Shown: piece after piece, positions 33,575 to 46,430 of the stretch | How positions within the stretch are numbered: position 1 is the first letter of the stretch | Layout of the letters: every line of letters begins with the position of its first letter | Origin: Smittia aterrima | Taxonomy: Eukaryota; Arthropoda; Insecta; Diptera; Chironomidae | Length of the DNA: 64,000 nt | Assembly: GCA_033063855.1 (NCBI GenBank) | Contig: CP093829.1 | Location: 9,496,243-9,560,242, forward strand | Direction of reading: 5' to 3' | Translations under genes and position numbers: made by a program | The notes under the pieces: generated by a model | Database searches by the model: none | Seen by the model: only the letters and a program-made list of their open reading frames with translations | Told to the model about the DNA's origin: nothing

Positions 33575-35246
33575 TTCAAGGATTGCTTTAACTATCGTTG
33601 CTTTCACTTTGAAGAGAGTACCAAAAATGACTCAGAAATCTTCGATTTTTCATGAAAATTTCGGCAACATCTTGCTGAGAGTTGATTGGCTGCATCCTTC
33701 GCATCATGGGCGGAGTGTAAGGACATTAAAGGGAACGCAATCAGGGAAATGAATGAACAAACTTTCTCTTCCTCATTTCAACTCTGATAAATATTTTTCA
33801 GGGTTTCCAAATCTCTCCTCTGCAAAGTGTCGCTCATACAAATTTAATTAAAGTCGAATAATAATTTTTCACTCCAATTTGCAACAGCAAAACAATATTT
33901 AATAAATTTTCTGGAACTCAACGAGGGGTGACGACTGCAACATGTAAAAGACTCAGATTAACTTCGGAACGTGAAGGGGTGATGAAGAGAAAAATCAAAA
34001 TCTGTTGTTTTTACCGCATTCGTAATTGTCTGTGACAAATATCTTCTCGTTTCGGTGAAGAAAGGAATTTCACGGTCGACTTTAAAGGGAGAATTGCACA
34101 ATTAGACGAAGTCAGGTGCACAAATGAATTCTTTTAACTCGTCAATCGTTCATTAACTCTCAAGTTCAACGACTTAATCTGAAAGTCTCTTTTACCGAAT
34201 CATTCAAGTTATTCGGTTTAAATAAACGAATTGACCAGTCAATGTCACTTTCGAGGAACAACTAAACCTTTTGTTGAAACAATCAAGAAGTAAATCGCGT
34301 GCAATGTCCCTTAATGCGATTATCTATTTAAGTTAATTCAATGTCAAAATATCGAAAGGGCTCAGTAGTGATTACTCCTCAGCAATTATGATTGAAACGA
34401 TACAGATTTAATTAAACTACATTAGAAGTGTCGACACACTTTTCCCCTTCACTAAAAGTTAATCCTGACTCGTCGTGAAGTCATGAGAAGATGAACAGAC
34501 GTTGCCTTCTAATAGGCGTGCGAAATTATGACAGATTATACAATCGAGCATCTGAGGGGAAAGTTTCACTTGTTTCTGGAAAATAAAAATCACAAATTAT
34601 CGAATCAGACTTTGACTGATGGCAAATTAGTAATTAAAGCCCTTCAGTCTTTCCTACGCTGATTCAAGTTCACTCTGTTCGTTCACTCTATGATTAATTT
34701 AGCAACGTAAAAACATTCATTCAACAAATGTGAATCAATTCTTGTCGACCTTAAAAGGAATGCGATTCCGTGATTTTTTATTATTCTCCACTCGAGTAGC
34801 TCAAAGCGAAATATTAAAAAACGATTAAAGTTCTTTTCACAACATTTTTATTGATTTTTTTTTCGTTCACAATACGAGATTTGTTTATTTACATTAGAAG
34901 CTTATCGCTGCTATTTATTACAGATTTTCCAATGTCGAAAAGGAACATAAAGTAATAAAGAATGGAAGAAATAAATAAATGGCAGTGTAATTAGTTCGAA
35001 TATGGAGACAGATTGTAGAAGTGAAATTATCGTCGAGACTGCGCAATCGCTGGTTGGAAGATTTTTTTTGACGAAAGAAGTCCTGTTAGTTAAACAGATG
35101 AAGATGGTTCAGCAGCGAGCGCCTGACGACGACAGTTCGTTCAACATTTCGTTCTTAAAAACATTTAAAATCTCGAAGTCATAAATGGCAGCCATAAGTC
35201 TTGGATCACACAGATTGTTTTAAGGAGTTGATGGAGAGGTCAGAAT
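33575..35246. other. Non-coding interval
   Basis: Upstream region of the Fer3-type gene and downstream region of the second cuticular gene. No gene was found on either strand. Confidence 0.45.
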
Positions 35247-36451
35247 TTAGTGCCAGACTGGGGACTTGACGACTGATGGGTAAGAAGCAGCGTATTGTTG
35301 ATAGACTGGAGCGTGAGCGTAGGTGGCAGCGTGTCCGTGGTGAGCGACTGATCCAGTTGAGTAAGCCAATGGAGCGACAGCTGGGGCGTATGCGTGGTGA
35401 GCATAAGCGGCATGAGCTGGGGCAGCATAAGCGGCATGAGCTGGGGCAGAGTAAGCAACATGAGCTGGGGCAGCATAAGCGGCATGAGCTGGTGCGGCAT
35501 AGGCAACATGGGCTGGGGCTTCAACGTGGTGAACAGCTTCATGAGCATAAGCGACTTGAGCTGGGGCAGCATAAGCAACTGGAGCAGAGTGAACAACTGG
35601 AGCAGCGTGGTGGACAACTGGGGCAACGATCTTAGCGTGAACAGTTGGTGCAGATTTTGAGACGACGGCGTTGAATCCGTTGACATCGTCAGCAGTGTAG
35701 TCAACAGTTCTGACTGAACCGTCTGGTTCGACGAGCGAGTATTGTCCCTTAACGAAACCTCCATCACGAACTTCGCTTTGCGACTTGACGTCTCCGGTTA
35801 ATCCATCTTGGACTCCATAGTTGAATGAGTAACGTGGGTGCGACTAGATGGCGATTAGAATGATTTAATTATTATTATTTATCAAGTCAAGCATCAATTA
35901 ATCTCGATTCTGTTTTTCATCATGTTTTAGCTGATTTCCTCCTCGAGGCTCAAGCTACAAAAGGTTTACCAACATGTCAGGCGTTTTTGCTTCGACAGTT
36001 CGTTAGAGAGAAAACTAAAATAATTGAATCAAGGCCGAGTCAGTCTCGCCATGAGGAATTTTTCAGCAAACATTCGGACAGTTTGAGAATATTTAATTAC
36101 AAGACACATGAGGAGTTTTTCGAATTTGATATTTTAAGTGGTCAAGTGGTTTGTTTGGTAAATGGAAATTCCTGATTTTGAAATGCGTGCACTTCGGATT
36201 TGTTTATCAAAGCAAATTCAAGGAAGTTCAAAGCACGCAATTTGGATTGTGTCACTCACGTAGGTATCTCCATGATGATCGTGATGGTCATCAGCGATGT
36301 AAGCAGCTGGAACAACTGAGGCGGAGACGAGTCCGAGGGCGGCAAGGCAAACAATTGACTAAGTAGAAAATATATTTTTTTCATTAGAAACTCTTGACAC
36401 TTTTTTATCGCTTTGCGATTGAAATATTTCACTCACTTTGATGAGGGCCAT
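35247..36451 (-). CDS. RR-2 cuticular protein with Ala/Pro repeats, 3 exons
   Basis: Exons: complement of 35247-35843, 36260-36358 and 36437-36451, 236 residues. The first coding exon is only five codons (MALIK), a common form in insect cuticular genes. The signal peptide continues in exon 2 (SIVCLAALGLVSA). The RR-2 chitin-binding domain lies at about 49-115 (HPRYSFNYGVQDGLTGDVKS, VRDGGFVKGQYSLVEPDGS). A low-complexity tail repeats AYAAPAHAAYAAPAHVAY, typical of structural cuticle proteins. A TATA box (ATATAAAAGC, 36546-36555) lies about 100 bases upstream. The domain closely matches that of the gene at 28237-29895, so the two are local paralogues. Open frames on the opposite strand are shadows of the repeat. 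Confidence 0.93.
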
Positions 36452-36545
36452 TTTAAGGATTTTTTATTTGATTACGTTTTTAAGAACGAACTGATTTAAC
36501 TTCAAATGCTTTGAGTCGAATGATAATGAAGTCAATCGACTTCGT

Positions 36546-36555
36546 GCTTTTATAT
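36546..36555 (-). promoter_or_regulatory. TATA box of the RR-2 gene at 35247-36451
   Basis: ATATAAAAGC on the minus strand, about 95 bases before the ATG, a strong match to the TATA consensus. Confidence 0.65.
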
Positions 36556-39500
36556 TGTTAACCCGAAAACAACTACCCAAGTGCTGTTTCGTCTCTCCTT
36601 TCCTTGTCTGTTCAGCGCGATCGTAAAGCTCTTTTTTTTTGTATTGTAAAACGTAAGAGATGGAGAGAAAAAAAAACAACAACTTAAAGTATCTAAGTAA
36701 GTATCAAGAAGTTAAGAAAAGTCTTTTAATATTATATGAGCAGCTAATATACAAACGTAGAATTTATTATTCCCAATGCACGTGTGGTGCGGTGCTTTTA
36801 AAGATTAAATCCTAAGCTGCATAACTGTCAAGGTCATCAAATGCTTTTTAGATTTTGTTCTGTTCCCTTGGGGATCATTCGGAAGTTTTGTTTAACAAGA
36901 AGAATTCTTAGAAGAAGTCTTGACTGTTCTCACTTCAATTGTCACATCATCTGTAAATCGATCCCTTCACGAAATTCTTCGCTAGGCTTCTTAGGACAGA
37001 AAACTTTAATTCTATTTGTTACGAACCGGATATCGCGAGAAAGTAGAAGCAAACTTGTTCTCATTGGAAGTTTCTGAAATTAGCATTCGATCTTATTTTT
37101 GCAAAGTTAGTCCAATTAAGGGCGATTCGAAGTTAATTTTCCTTCAATTACCAGAGACAAAACATGTTAAATAAATTCGCGACTTATTACTGAGAACAAT
37201 TAAATGATTTATTAAACAATATTGCGCAATTGTGATAAAGATTGTAATCAGTTTTAATTGAAGCGGAAAATTTAAACTCGAAGAGAAGTGTGAGTCACAT
37301 TTTCTTTGCAGAAACTTGACTCAGAAGTTTTGAAAATCTTTTCAACACGAAGCGTTCCTAATCAATCGATCGAGTCATGAACTTGTTGCGGCCTTGAATG
37401 CGACTCTTTCGAGTAATTCGAGTGATCGCTATAATGAGATGTTATTAGCCGAGAATCGAGATTTCGCAAGCGCCAGATGGCTTTGTCGCTGTCCATTGTC
37501 GATACCGATTATTGCATAATTAATCTTTATTACACTTCGGAATCACTTCCATACAAATTAGCTTCGCGCCCACAAAACAAATTAAAACATTGATCAGAAT
37601 GGAAACGTTTGTTTTGACGCCTTTCTTGGGACTTTGTTTTCTTGGGAGAGAACTTTTCGTGATTTCCATTGGCGACACGATTAGGGCTTTTCATTTTTAT
37701 TACCTTTGATATAATATATTATTTTATAAATTATTATACATTATATTATTTATATTATAGATAAATTTATTTGAAAATTTAATCCATGGACAATCAAATT
37801 GGATCCAAATAATTTCAGAGCAATCAATTCTAGCGCAGTCAATTAAAATGACAATTTATTGTTCGTTCGATGCATTTTGTCACTCAGCTTGTTAAAAAAA
37901 AACTTGAAACTGAATTTGAGTAGCCTCGAAAGATTTTTCCGCGTTAATCGTCTGACTCGATCGTTGAACGTCAAGCGTGAAGTTTTTTGGTGAGAAAATT
38001 TCTTGGCGGCCAATTAATCATCGCAAGGTGGATTACCTGAGACTGCGAGTGGACCTCGTTTGCGTCACACATGAAAAGCAAACCAACGATCAATTAATTA
38101 ATTTACCGGCTCTTGAGTCTGATTCATTTTTCTGGTGAAGCCTAGACACAGAGAACTTCAAGTAGTTTTAAACGAGAAAAGTTTTAGTTCCTCGAAGGCG
38201 CGCCTTTCATTTTAATTTACGTCATAGCATTCAAACTGACCTATAATGCAGTTCGTAATGCAAGCTGAGAGTGAAATTCCATATCTCTGAAGAAACTGTT
38301 TTTTGTTTTGTCGTCGCCTCAACACGGAAGCACGAAACAATGAAACTTTCATTGAACGCATAAGCAAAGCGTAAATATCGTGCCGAGGAAGATGGAAACA
38401 CAATCTAGGTTAGTGATGTCGTTCTTTGAAGCTACACGGTCGAGGTGGTCGCCTTACGCAATTGTTTCTTTGCTCTCGTTTTCAATGCCTCCAGTCATAT
38501 TGAGTTTCCAGACCGATTAGCAATCATTCAGACGAGATTACGTGTCGAGCATGCGCTACCATTATTGCGATCGAATAAAAACAATTGCAAAATTTCAATT
38601 TCGTTATTTCGATGAGGAATTTCATTCTCGAATGCGAGGGAAATGTTTCGCGAGTAGATTAACCACAATTATTCTATCCTTGACCTATCGAAAAGGTTCT
38701 TGCTTGAGCTGAATCAGTTCTAGGAAATTACCAACAAATTGGATCGAGAAGTGGAAGAATAAATTTGTTGTAATCAGAATCGACCTTGATTACAAAATTA
38801 CGTCATCGTCGGATTGATTTAAAGAACCAACTCCAACATTAATCTCCAATCAAAATGTTGTTTGAGATTGATTGAGTCGTTTGAATTAGCTCAAAACTTG
38901 TTGTAAGAGACAAATCAAAAGACACAAAAAATTGTCTTTGCTTAGGAGTTTGAACTTTTTATGAAAGCACGAATAGAATCGTATCATTGCCGCAATCTAT
39001 TTAATTTATCGCCTATCGCTACTCGAGCGCTTTTAATCGAGACACTTGTTGACTTTAAAAAGGCAAAACTTTTTGGTTCAACGAAATCAATTTGAAGTCA
39101 ATTGTTTCAAGATATCGTTGAAATAAAAGTGTTTTATTTTCATGCAAAATCAGATTTTCAGGCATTCAACTAAAAGCAATTATTCTCATTAATATTTCAA
39201 TTCATTATTTTAATTTGATTTTATTATTCACGACTCTCTCTCTCGCTCGTTTAAAATCTAGATTCTTTAGATTTGGCTTTGGCCTGCAAGCAATTGTCAG
39301 GGCATTTGATTCGGTCTACGGAAATTTAGCCGACAGATTGGTGAGACATAGGAGAAGCCTTCGAACGACTCGTAGAATGCGACTTGAAGAAACGAAACTC
39401 GAGCAACACGCGGAACTCGTCGAGACTCGCGAAAAAATCGATTTTTTTCTTAATTCGAAGACAATCAGAGATTATAAAAGTTCATTGTTGTAAGGAAACG

Positions 39501-41632
39501 AATCTTAGATCTGGAATGACCATTAGAAAAAGAAATACAAGCCACGATACGATGAGAAGAATGGAACGAACAGCATTAGCTTGTGTATCTCGGCAAGGCC
39601 GTTTCTTACGGACGCCCAAGTATCAGTTTATGTTTATAATTGTTTTCTCAACTTCAACTAAACACTCAGTTCAGCTGCGGTTAGATTATTTCTTGTTGAA
39701 TGTTTGCGGACATGTTTGGGTCTCGGTTGCTAATTAAAAGTTAGAAAAGAACACGTCAGACCCCATAAAGCTCCGTAGTTGATTGAAGATCAAAACATTT
39801 CTGGATTGTTCGACAATTGAAATTTGTTTTGCGTAATAAAAAAAATATTTTATTTCTTTAATTTGGTAATTTAATTTCTAATTATCCTCGTCACATTCCT
39901 TTTGATAAATATCTGTCTCGATTGCAACATCATATTGCTCACGATCTTGCGAAATTCAATAACAGCACAGTTCAGACATTTTTTCTCCATCACATGTGAT
40001 TGATCGTGAACTCTGTTGAACGCAGAAAAAAAAACTTTCGGTTTCATTTCAACTTGACTTCATTTATTTAAGTGGCGCTTTGCGATCGCAGTTGCCGCAA
40101 GCGACATGACGTTTCGTTTGGAATGCGTTAGATGACAAAAAATTGTGTCAAGTTTAAATGTGCGGAAACTTCGCATTTTTGCAATTCTTTCAGTTTCATT
40201 CATTTCCTCGAATGCTCTTTTCGCATATCGCACCACGAGTGTCGTATCGATTAACGAGGCAAGCTACTTGCCTACTCGATTAATTAAATAATTTCGAATC
40301 CATTTCATTTGTCATAAACAATAAACCGGATACATTGAAACTCTCGTAATTTGCCTACAGACATGATCGCTTCAGACACCCATTGCGATTTGCCTCCAGT
40401 TTCGTTGATCGACGCGACGGTTTGTTCTATTTATTGATTCGTCATTGCGCTTTCAGAGTCTGCTCTTAGTTTTGGATATGAAAGCCATTGCTTGTTGATT
40501 CTTTGGAGTGGTTATTACTTAATAAGGAGATAAAGATTATGGTAGCATTTAGAATGAAATATTGTGTTGTGTTTCAGCTGGCCAAGGCTAACATAATTCA
40601 ACAAGAATCATAATTGCAGTGGTCGAGCTTTGAGTTACTCTGTAATATTTTTTTTTCTTGATCAATTGATGAAATAATTTCAGGTTCGAACAATTAACGA
40701 TGAATTACGGAAAATTCATAGGAAGTTATGAGCAGATTCGATGGCTATGAGAGCAAGAGTTTAAATCACTCAGAACTGAAGAGAAAAAAAAACTTCAATT
40801 ATTTTAGTTTCAAAGTTTATTGAACTCAAAAGCTCTCAAGACTTAAAAGCTTCTCCAAAACCTTTCAAATGTTTTCTTCTGAAAACTCGAGCTTTTGCTT
40901 AAATGAAAAATTAGTGACTTTCCTAAATCAAAAAGCTTTAAAAGAAAAATTAAGTAAATTCTTTCCTGAATAGCGAGAGCTTATCGAAGGTCAGCTGACG
41001 TTGCATTTCCATCGCTTGCTCATGAACTAGAAATTGCGTGTCGCACTTTGTCGAGTACAGAAAAAAAATTTAAATCAAAATTCGGATTCTAATGCTTGCC
41101 AGCGCTTTTGTTTTACGAGCATCGCTCGTGGAATTAATTGATTGATAAGACCTTGAATTAGCGTGACGAAAAAATGCCAAAACTTGCGCCCGCGAACAAT
41201 GCGAAGGACTTCGCTTTCAAGCTTCGCTTTAGAAATCAGTTTTTCCTCAACCACCGCACGACAAATCCACACAAAACGATGACGAAAGAAACTGTTGGTC
41301 GATAGCAATCGCAAGCGTAATATCGGTTATTAAAGAAAACTTTCTGCCCTCTCTGACGTCACAAGTCCGCGATACTTCCCTTAATTTGCTCGAAAATAAA
41401 TTTGCTGCGGGGAAAAAAGAAAATCTTAATATTGGAAATTACGAGCTCACTTCGTGACTGCGGATCGAAATGCTTGGGCAAATTACTGCACGAACAGGAA
41501 CCATTGACTTTTATTTGATTTCAGTAAAGAAAGTTTTTTCCTTTTGCTCGATTTTTTTTTATAAAAACGCGGTTTTCGATACACAGAACTGACCCCGAAG
41601 AGTGGTCTAACGTGTAATGTCGTGTATTTCAG
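36556..41632. other. Long mostly non-coding interval
   Basis: 5 kb without a gene I can support. An AT-only tract lies at 37705-37760. A plus-strand open stretch at about 39265-39490 has protein-like composition (FGFGLQAIVRAFDSVYGNLA), with an acceptor-like TTTAG before it and a donor-like GTGAGA inside it. It cannot be joined to other exons with confidence. Confidence 0.45.
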
Positions 41633-41641
41633 CGAACAAGA

Positions 41642-42398
41642 ATGGAAATTTGTCAAGCGAAAGCTCATGTTCGTCAGTTGAGTAAGAAGTTAAAAGTTTC
41701 CTTTTTTCTCAAGAAGAAAACTTTTGAGCAATTTTCCTTCATTAGATATCAACCAAGTCGAATCGTTGTGTTTGCTTCTGATGCTTCAGCTTCTGAATGT
41801 TCGTACTTGAAAGGCCAAGTTTGGAGTCTCGAGCAAAGATTAAAGCAGAGCTACCGAAGCATTGATAATCTCGAAGTAAGAAAATGTTAAATGAACTTTT
41901 GATGAGTGAGTGAGTCACGAGCTTTAAGTCTGTCGGCTTAGCATGCACGAAACTTACAAACCAATCAATCTTCTCACACAGGCTTCGTTCAGAACTGTTG
42001 CGAATGAGAAATACGAGTTGATTCAAGAGTTGACTAACCAAAAATTGACAACGAAGCGACTGCACGAAGGGCTTCAAAGTGAAAGGTTTGGCGAGAAAGA
42101 GCTCTCGTGTTATTGAGTTGTTCTAATCAAATATTTTCCCGCAGAGAAAACAATTCCGTGCTGATGAATGAGATCGAATCACTGCGAGAGGAAGCAGATA
42201 AGAATCGAGTGATTTTGGTAAAGCGAGTCGCCTATGGAGCAATAAAAGTTGAATTCCTTTTTTCAATTTTCACAGGAGAAACTTGTCGGTCGGAAAATTG
42301 AGCTTACAGAGTCACTAATGAATGCAAACGACACGATCCAGCGAATGGGACTGATTTACTTAAAGCTCAAGGATTCAAAGCAAATTCTTGACAACTAA
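41642..42398 (+). CDS. Small coiled-coil protein, 5 exons, 5' end uncertain
   Basis: Exons 41642-41681, 41790-41875, 41982-42085, 42145-42217 and 42276-42398 join in phase to 141 residues. Donors are GTAAGA, GTAAGA, GTTTGG and GTAAAG; acceptors end in TTCAG, CACAG, CGCAG and CACAG. The product is almost entirely charged heptad-like helix, for example LKGQVWSLEQRLKQSYRSID, NSVLMNEIESLREEADKN and KLVGRKIELTESLMNANDT. This predicts a coiled-coil structural or scaffolding protein; I do not recognise the family. An acceptor at 41631-41632, nine bases before the ATG, is in phase with the frame, so the protein may start further upstream. The GTTTGG donor is the weakest join. Confidence 0.6.
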
Positions 42399-43705
42399 AT
42401 TCCAAGTTAATAAAACGAAAAATACTTCTCGTTGCTCTAGATTCATCGAAACTGTGATTTTCCGGTAATTTCCTTCTAGAATTTCCCGTCGAAGCTTTCA
42501 AAGCTCCGATTGAGTGATCTTGACCCGGAACATCGAAAGCTTAAGTTTCTTTCTTTGATTGCATGATGTTGTGACCGGCAGTTAAGTAAATTGAAAACGA
42601 GAGCGACGTTTAATTTTCCCTTCGCTCAATTCTCGGAAAGAAGTTTTTTAATTAAACTTTTCACGTTTTTCCCGATCACTCACAACTTAAAAGTTCACTT
42701 GAAAGTTGAAAGTAATTCGAAATTCTCCTGGTCAGCATTGCATGCGTTGCATGTTGAAGAACATTAAAGGGAAAACGCCCGTCTGATCCTTTGGAGGATT
42801 TCACTTTTGCCCTTGACAAAAGCTTCGTGAAACAAAACGCAATTTGCGCGAAGTTTCCTTCCAATTACAAAAGAAAAGTCCACGGGAATGCAATAAAATG
42901 AAAGGGCAATTAAAAAGTCATAAGTTGCGACCAGAAGTTGTAATTGGTCAGCTCGTAAAGCTCTTAAGGCAAACAGAGAAGGCAATTATACAAAAATAGG
43001 ACTTGGAAGAGCTTTTTAATCGAATGATATGGCGAAATGATTTTAGCGCTCGCCCGCTTGCTCGTAGATGATTCTTGCCTTTTCCTGTTTCAATTTACAA
43101 CTCGAGCTTAAGTAAGAAGCCATTATAGATTTTTCTTTGCGTGATGGTGAGCAATAAAATCAGAAGCCGATGGAGGAACGAAGATAATTCTACAGTTTGA
43201 TGTATGAACTGAACTCCCGTTTCTTTTTAAAATTTATTTTCTTCTTCACTTGGAAAGAAAGTCGAATAATTAATCGTTTCACAGTTTTTTTTTGCTATCA
43301 AAAGGTCACAAGCGAATGCTTGAGATAGTCACCTGACAAGTGAGACAGTGCTTCGTGTCGTGATTCAATTTTAAGGACACGAAACAATTTTATTTGTGTA
43401 AAAGGTTGTCATTCGAATTCTTCATTTTTCGATGAGAATTGACAAGTAAGTGGAGCGAACGAACAGACGAGATAACTCGACTATGTCGTTGACCAATTCA
43501 AATTGCGCATGCTCTTGATTTTGATTGGATCGTGGAAAGCTTTTCGAGCTTGCGAATATTTTCGTTTTTTTATTGTGCTGTGAATGATCAGTCAGAACGG
43601 TCGTGCTCAAAATTTGTCCGAGGATAATCTTTGAACTGTGAAAGTGAAAGAATCAAGTGAATTGATAATTTTAAGACTTTTTTACTTAACTAACAAAAAA
43701 AAATC
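42399..43705. other. Non-coding interval
   Basis: AATAAA just after the coiled-coil gene (near 42409) is a likely polyadenylation signal. The rest shows no gene on either strand. Confidence 0.45.
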
Positions 43706-45656
43706 ATGCAAAAGCATTTTACGCGTTACTCGCAGTGTGGGAACTTAACATTGCTCTTCGGAACCTTCGTCGTCATGTTCACTCTAAGCTCAACAGCTTT
43801 AACCACCTTTGGAGTAAACAAGCCGCAGAATCAACCACTACCAGCAACTCCAACACGTAATAAATTTATTTCTATGTTTCTCAATCACGATAAGCTCAAA
43901 AGACTTTATCAATTTCAAGAGAACTTGAAAGAAATTGAGCGCGAGCTGAAATAGAATTAATCGCGAAGTTCTTAGCAATGGGAACAAAAAAAAAACAAAT
44001 AAACCGCCCGTTGCGGTTCCGGCAACCAGTTTTACCAGTGCGATGACATTAAAAAGCAAATCTGCCAAACGAAAAATGGAAATCGCAAAATTATTCTACA
44101 CGTGCTTTACGACTGTTTTTAAATCATTCTTTATGGCTGTTGCATGCGATTCCAATTCTTTTCGGCAAAAGTCGAAACTCTCTCTCCCCCGTCGAGCGAA
44201 AAAGTTTTATCAATAATCGAAATCAGAATGAAAATTTGGGCCTCTCCGCTCCAAATATTTATTCCTAATGATGTTGTTTATTTGCAAAGTGCTTCGTGGC
44301 TCGTGGGAATCGTTCTTAGATCTGCCTCGTCGCGCTCGTAAAGAAACGAGCTTCATTGATCGTTGAGCTAAACTTTTTGATGAAGTTTTAATTATTAACG
44401 ATGCATAAGACGAAACCTTGAGTCGAAGTAATTCCAGTAATTGAAGTATTAATGAAAGCAATCGTTATCAACGAAGACGACGTGAACTTTCCGTTATTTA
44501 TGGCCCGCCATGAGTGTAATTACGAGTTTTCCTTCTTCCTCGCTCATATGTTTGCTTGATTTGCATAAATTCAAGTTTACTTTGTGTCAGGGTAAGGGAG
44601 AGCGAGTGGAAGTGGGTCAAGTTTCCTCACACTCCTTCGATCATCTCGTGACGCAATGGATTTCTTGACGAGGAGTGTTTCGGGGCGGTCCAACACGTCA
44701 CTAAGACTCGATCATTAATCCATGTCATCAATCAACATTAGCAGCAAATTTCCCAGGGAAGATGAAACGCGAATTATTTCTGTGTGTTTTTCTAATTGAG
44801 TTTTCGACTCATTTGTGTTGGGAAATTGAATGCGAGCGAGTCGAATAATTTTCTGGTAAATCCAAGTTACTTTTGAGCATTCAAACATTCAACAACCCGA
44901 ATGCATAATTGATTCGCGTAGCGATTTTCTTTTTTTGGCGACACGATCGCCACGAAAGCTTGATGAAATCTCATTGTCGAATTAGTGATTTGCATTTTTC
45001 TCAAGCTTTTTTTTATGCTTAAGCTACAGTCATAAAGAATTCGCTCCGAGCACGAAATTAGCATTTACATAAATTAAGGCTCGTTCAGTGCTTTTTTTTC
45101 CTTCTACTCAAGTCCTCATCGATTATCTTGAGAAAGCGTAAAAACTTTTCTTTTCTTTATTGTTTCCAGCGGTGGGCAAGGATTGCGAGTCAAACCTCGA
45201 TTGCGTAGCCATCATGGGAACTTCTTGCGTAAAGGATTACGATTATCGAAAGCGATGCTTGTGCGGCGACTTTCGTGCTCCTCACAATGGATTCTGCTCA
45301 GCGAAGATGAAAGGTTTACGTCATCAGTGCAGACGAAATGAAGATTGCGAGGATTTCATGATCTGTCGAGAGAACAACGTAACAAAGACGACAATTCTTG
45401 GATCGCTGTCAAAGGACAACATCAACCGAGACAAGCTTTGCTTCTGCGACGAGGACAACGGATACATGGAGAATGTTTTTGAAAATCACTGCAACGGTAA
45501 GAATTTCTCTGTCGTGCTTGCTCGAGCTTTCCGTTTTCAAAGAATTCTTTAAACCTTTTCGCAGCTGCTGTTAGGAATTTCTTCGCGAGCGTGTTCGGCT
45601 ACATCGCGGCCGTTGTTTTCTACTTTGCCGTCACACAGAAATTCTTGACTTATTAA
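43706..45656 (+). CDS. Cysteine-rich secreted or membrane-anchored protein, 3 exons
   Basis: Exons 43706-43856, 45170-45496 and 45565-45656 give 189 residues in consistent phase. The first intron is 1.3 kb. Exon 1 holds a signal sequence (LTLLFGTFVVMFTLSSTALT). Exon 2 has a regular Cys pattern (GKDCESNLDC, GTSCVKDYDYRKRCLCGDFR, NGFCSAKM, HQCRRNEDCEDFMICREN, LCFCDEDNG, ENHCNG) resembling EB-type modules of invertebrate extracellular proteins. Exon 3 is hydrophobic (FFASVFGYIAAVVFYFAV), so the C-terminus is a transmembrane segment or a GPI-attachment signal. The product is probably a cell-surface protein. I cannot name the orthologue. Confidence 0.8.
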
Positions 45657-46430
45657 AGCTGACCAAGTGGAGAGAAAGAGTGAGAAGGAGGAGTAGGCGA
45701 AAATCAATTCTTCATTCGCTATGAAATCGCATTTCTCTCATGCCATTACTTAAAAGCAAAAAAAGTTTTCTTTTATCGCGCGTCACGTTTTCGTTGTTTC
45801 TCGTCTCTGCACCGTCTTGTCGCTTTTCTTTATGTTGCTCGACGGTGGTAATTTATGTAGCGAGCCCAAATGATGATGTTTAGAGTCGAGAGAGTCGTTG
45901 TTTGATGTTAAAACTTATTTTCAGCCAACTCAAAAAACTAAAACTACACGAACAGCTGTTACGACACGCGAATCGAAATTTATTGCCTTAACTGCACCAA
46001 ATCCTCGCACAACAAACGATTAACTCATCAAGGAAGTTCAATAGGAAATTAAGATTGTAAATAGAAAGTTTCTTAGTCATAAGTCGATATCTTTAGCCTT
46101 TGCGCAGCAAACACACCAAAAAATGTTTTCAAAATTGTTATCAAATCACATTTAGAAGTTTAAATCGTCACTTCACAAGTTTTAACTTTTTTTGTTAATG
46201 AAAATAAAAACTACATTTGTCAAGCATTGTAAATTTTCAATTAATAAAGATCTGCGGAGGAAGACATTCCACTGAAAAGCTCAAAACTTGTTCGATTTTT
46301 TTATTTACATAATTTTTTTTTAAAGCTTAAAGAACTTGATTTATTGAATTGCGGTAAATTAATGTTTTTAAGGAAATAGAGAAATCAAGAGTAGCTGCGA
46401 AATTTAATTGAGTTCATCAGAGGAAAAAAT
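45657..46430. other. Non-coding interval between convergent genes
   Basis: 3' flanks of the cysteine-rich gene (plus) and of the BTB-ubiquitin-like gene (minus). An AATAAA lies near 46205 and AATTAATAAAG near 46239. No gene seen. Confidence 0.45.

Noticed and set aside
35276..35660. Two repetitive plus-strand ORFs (GMSWGSISGMSWG-type)
   Set aside because: They are antisense shadows of the Ala/Pro/His repeats of the RR-2 cuticular protein, which has an RR-2 domain and good splice sites.
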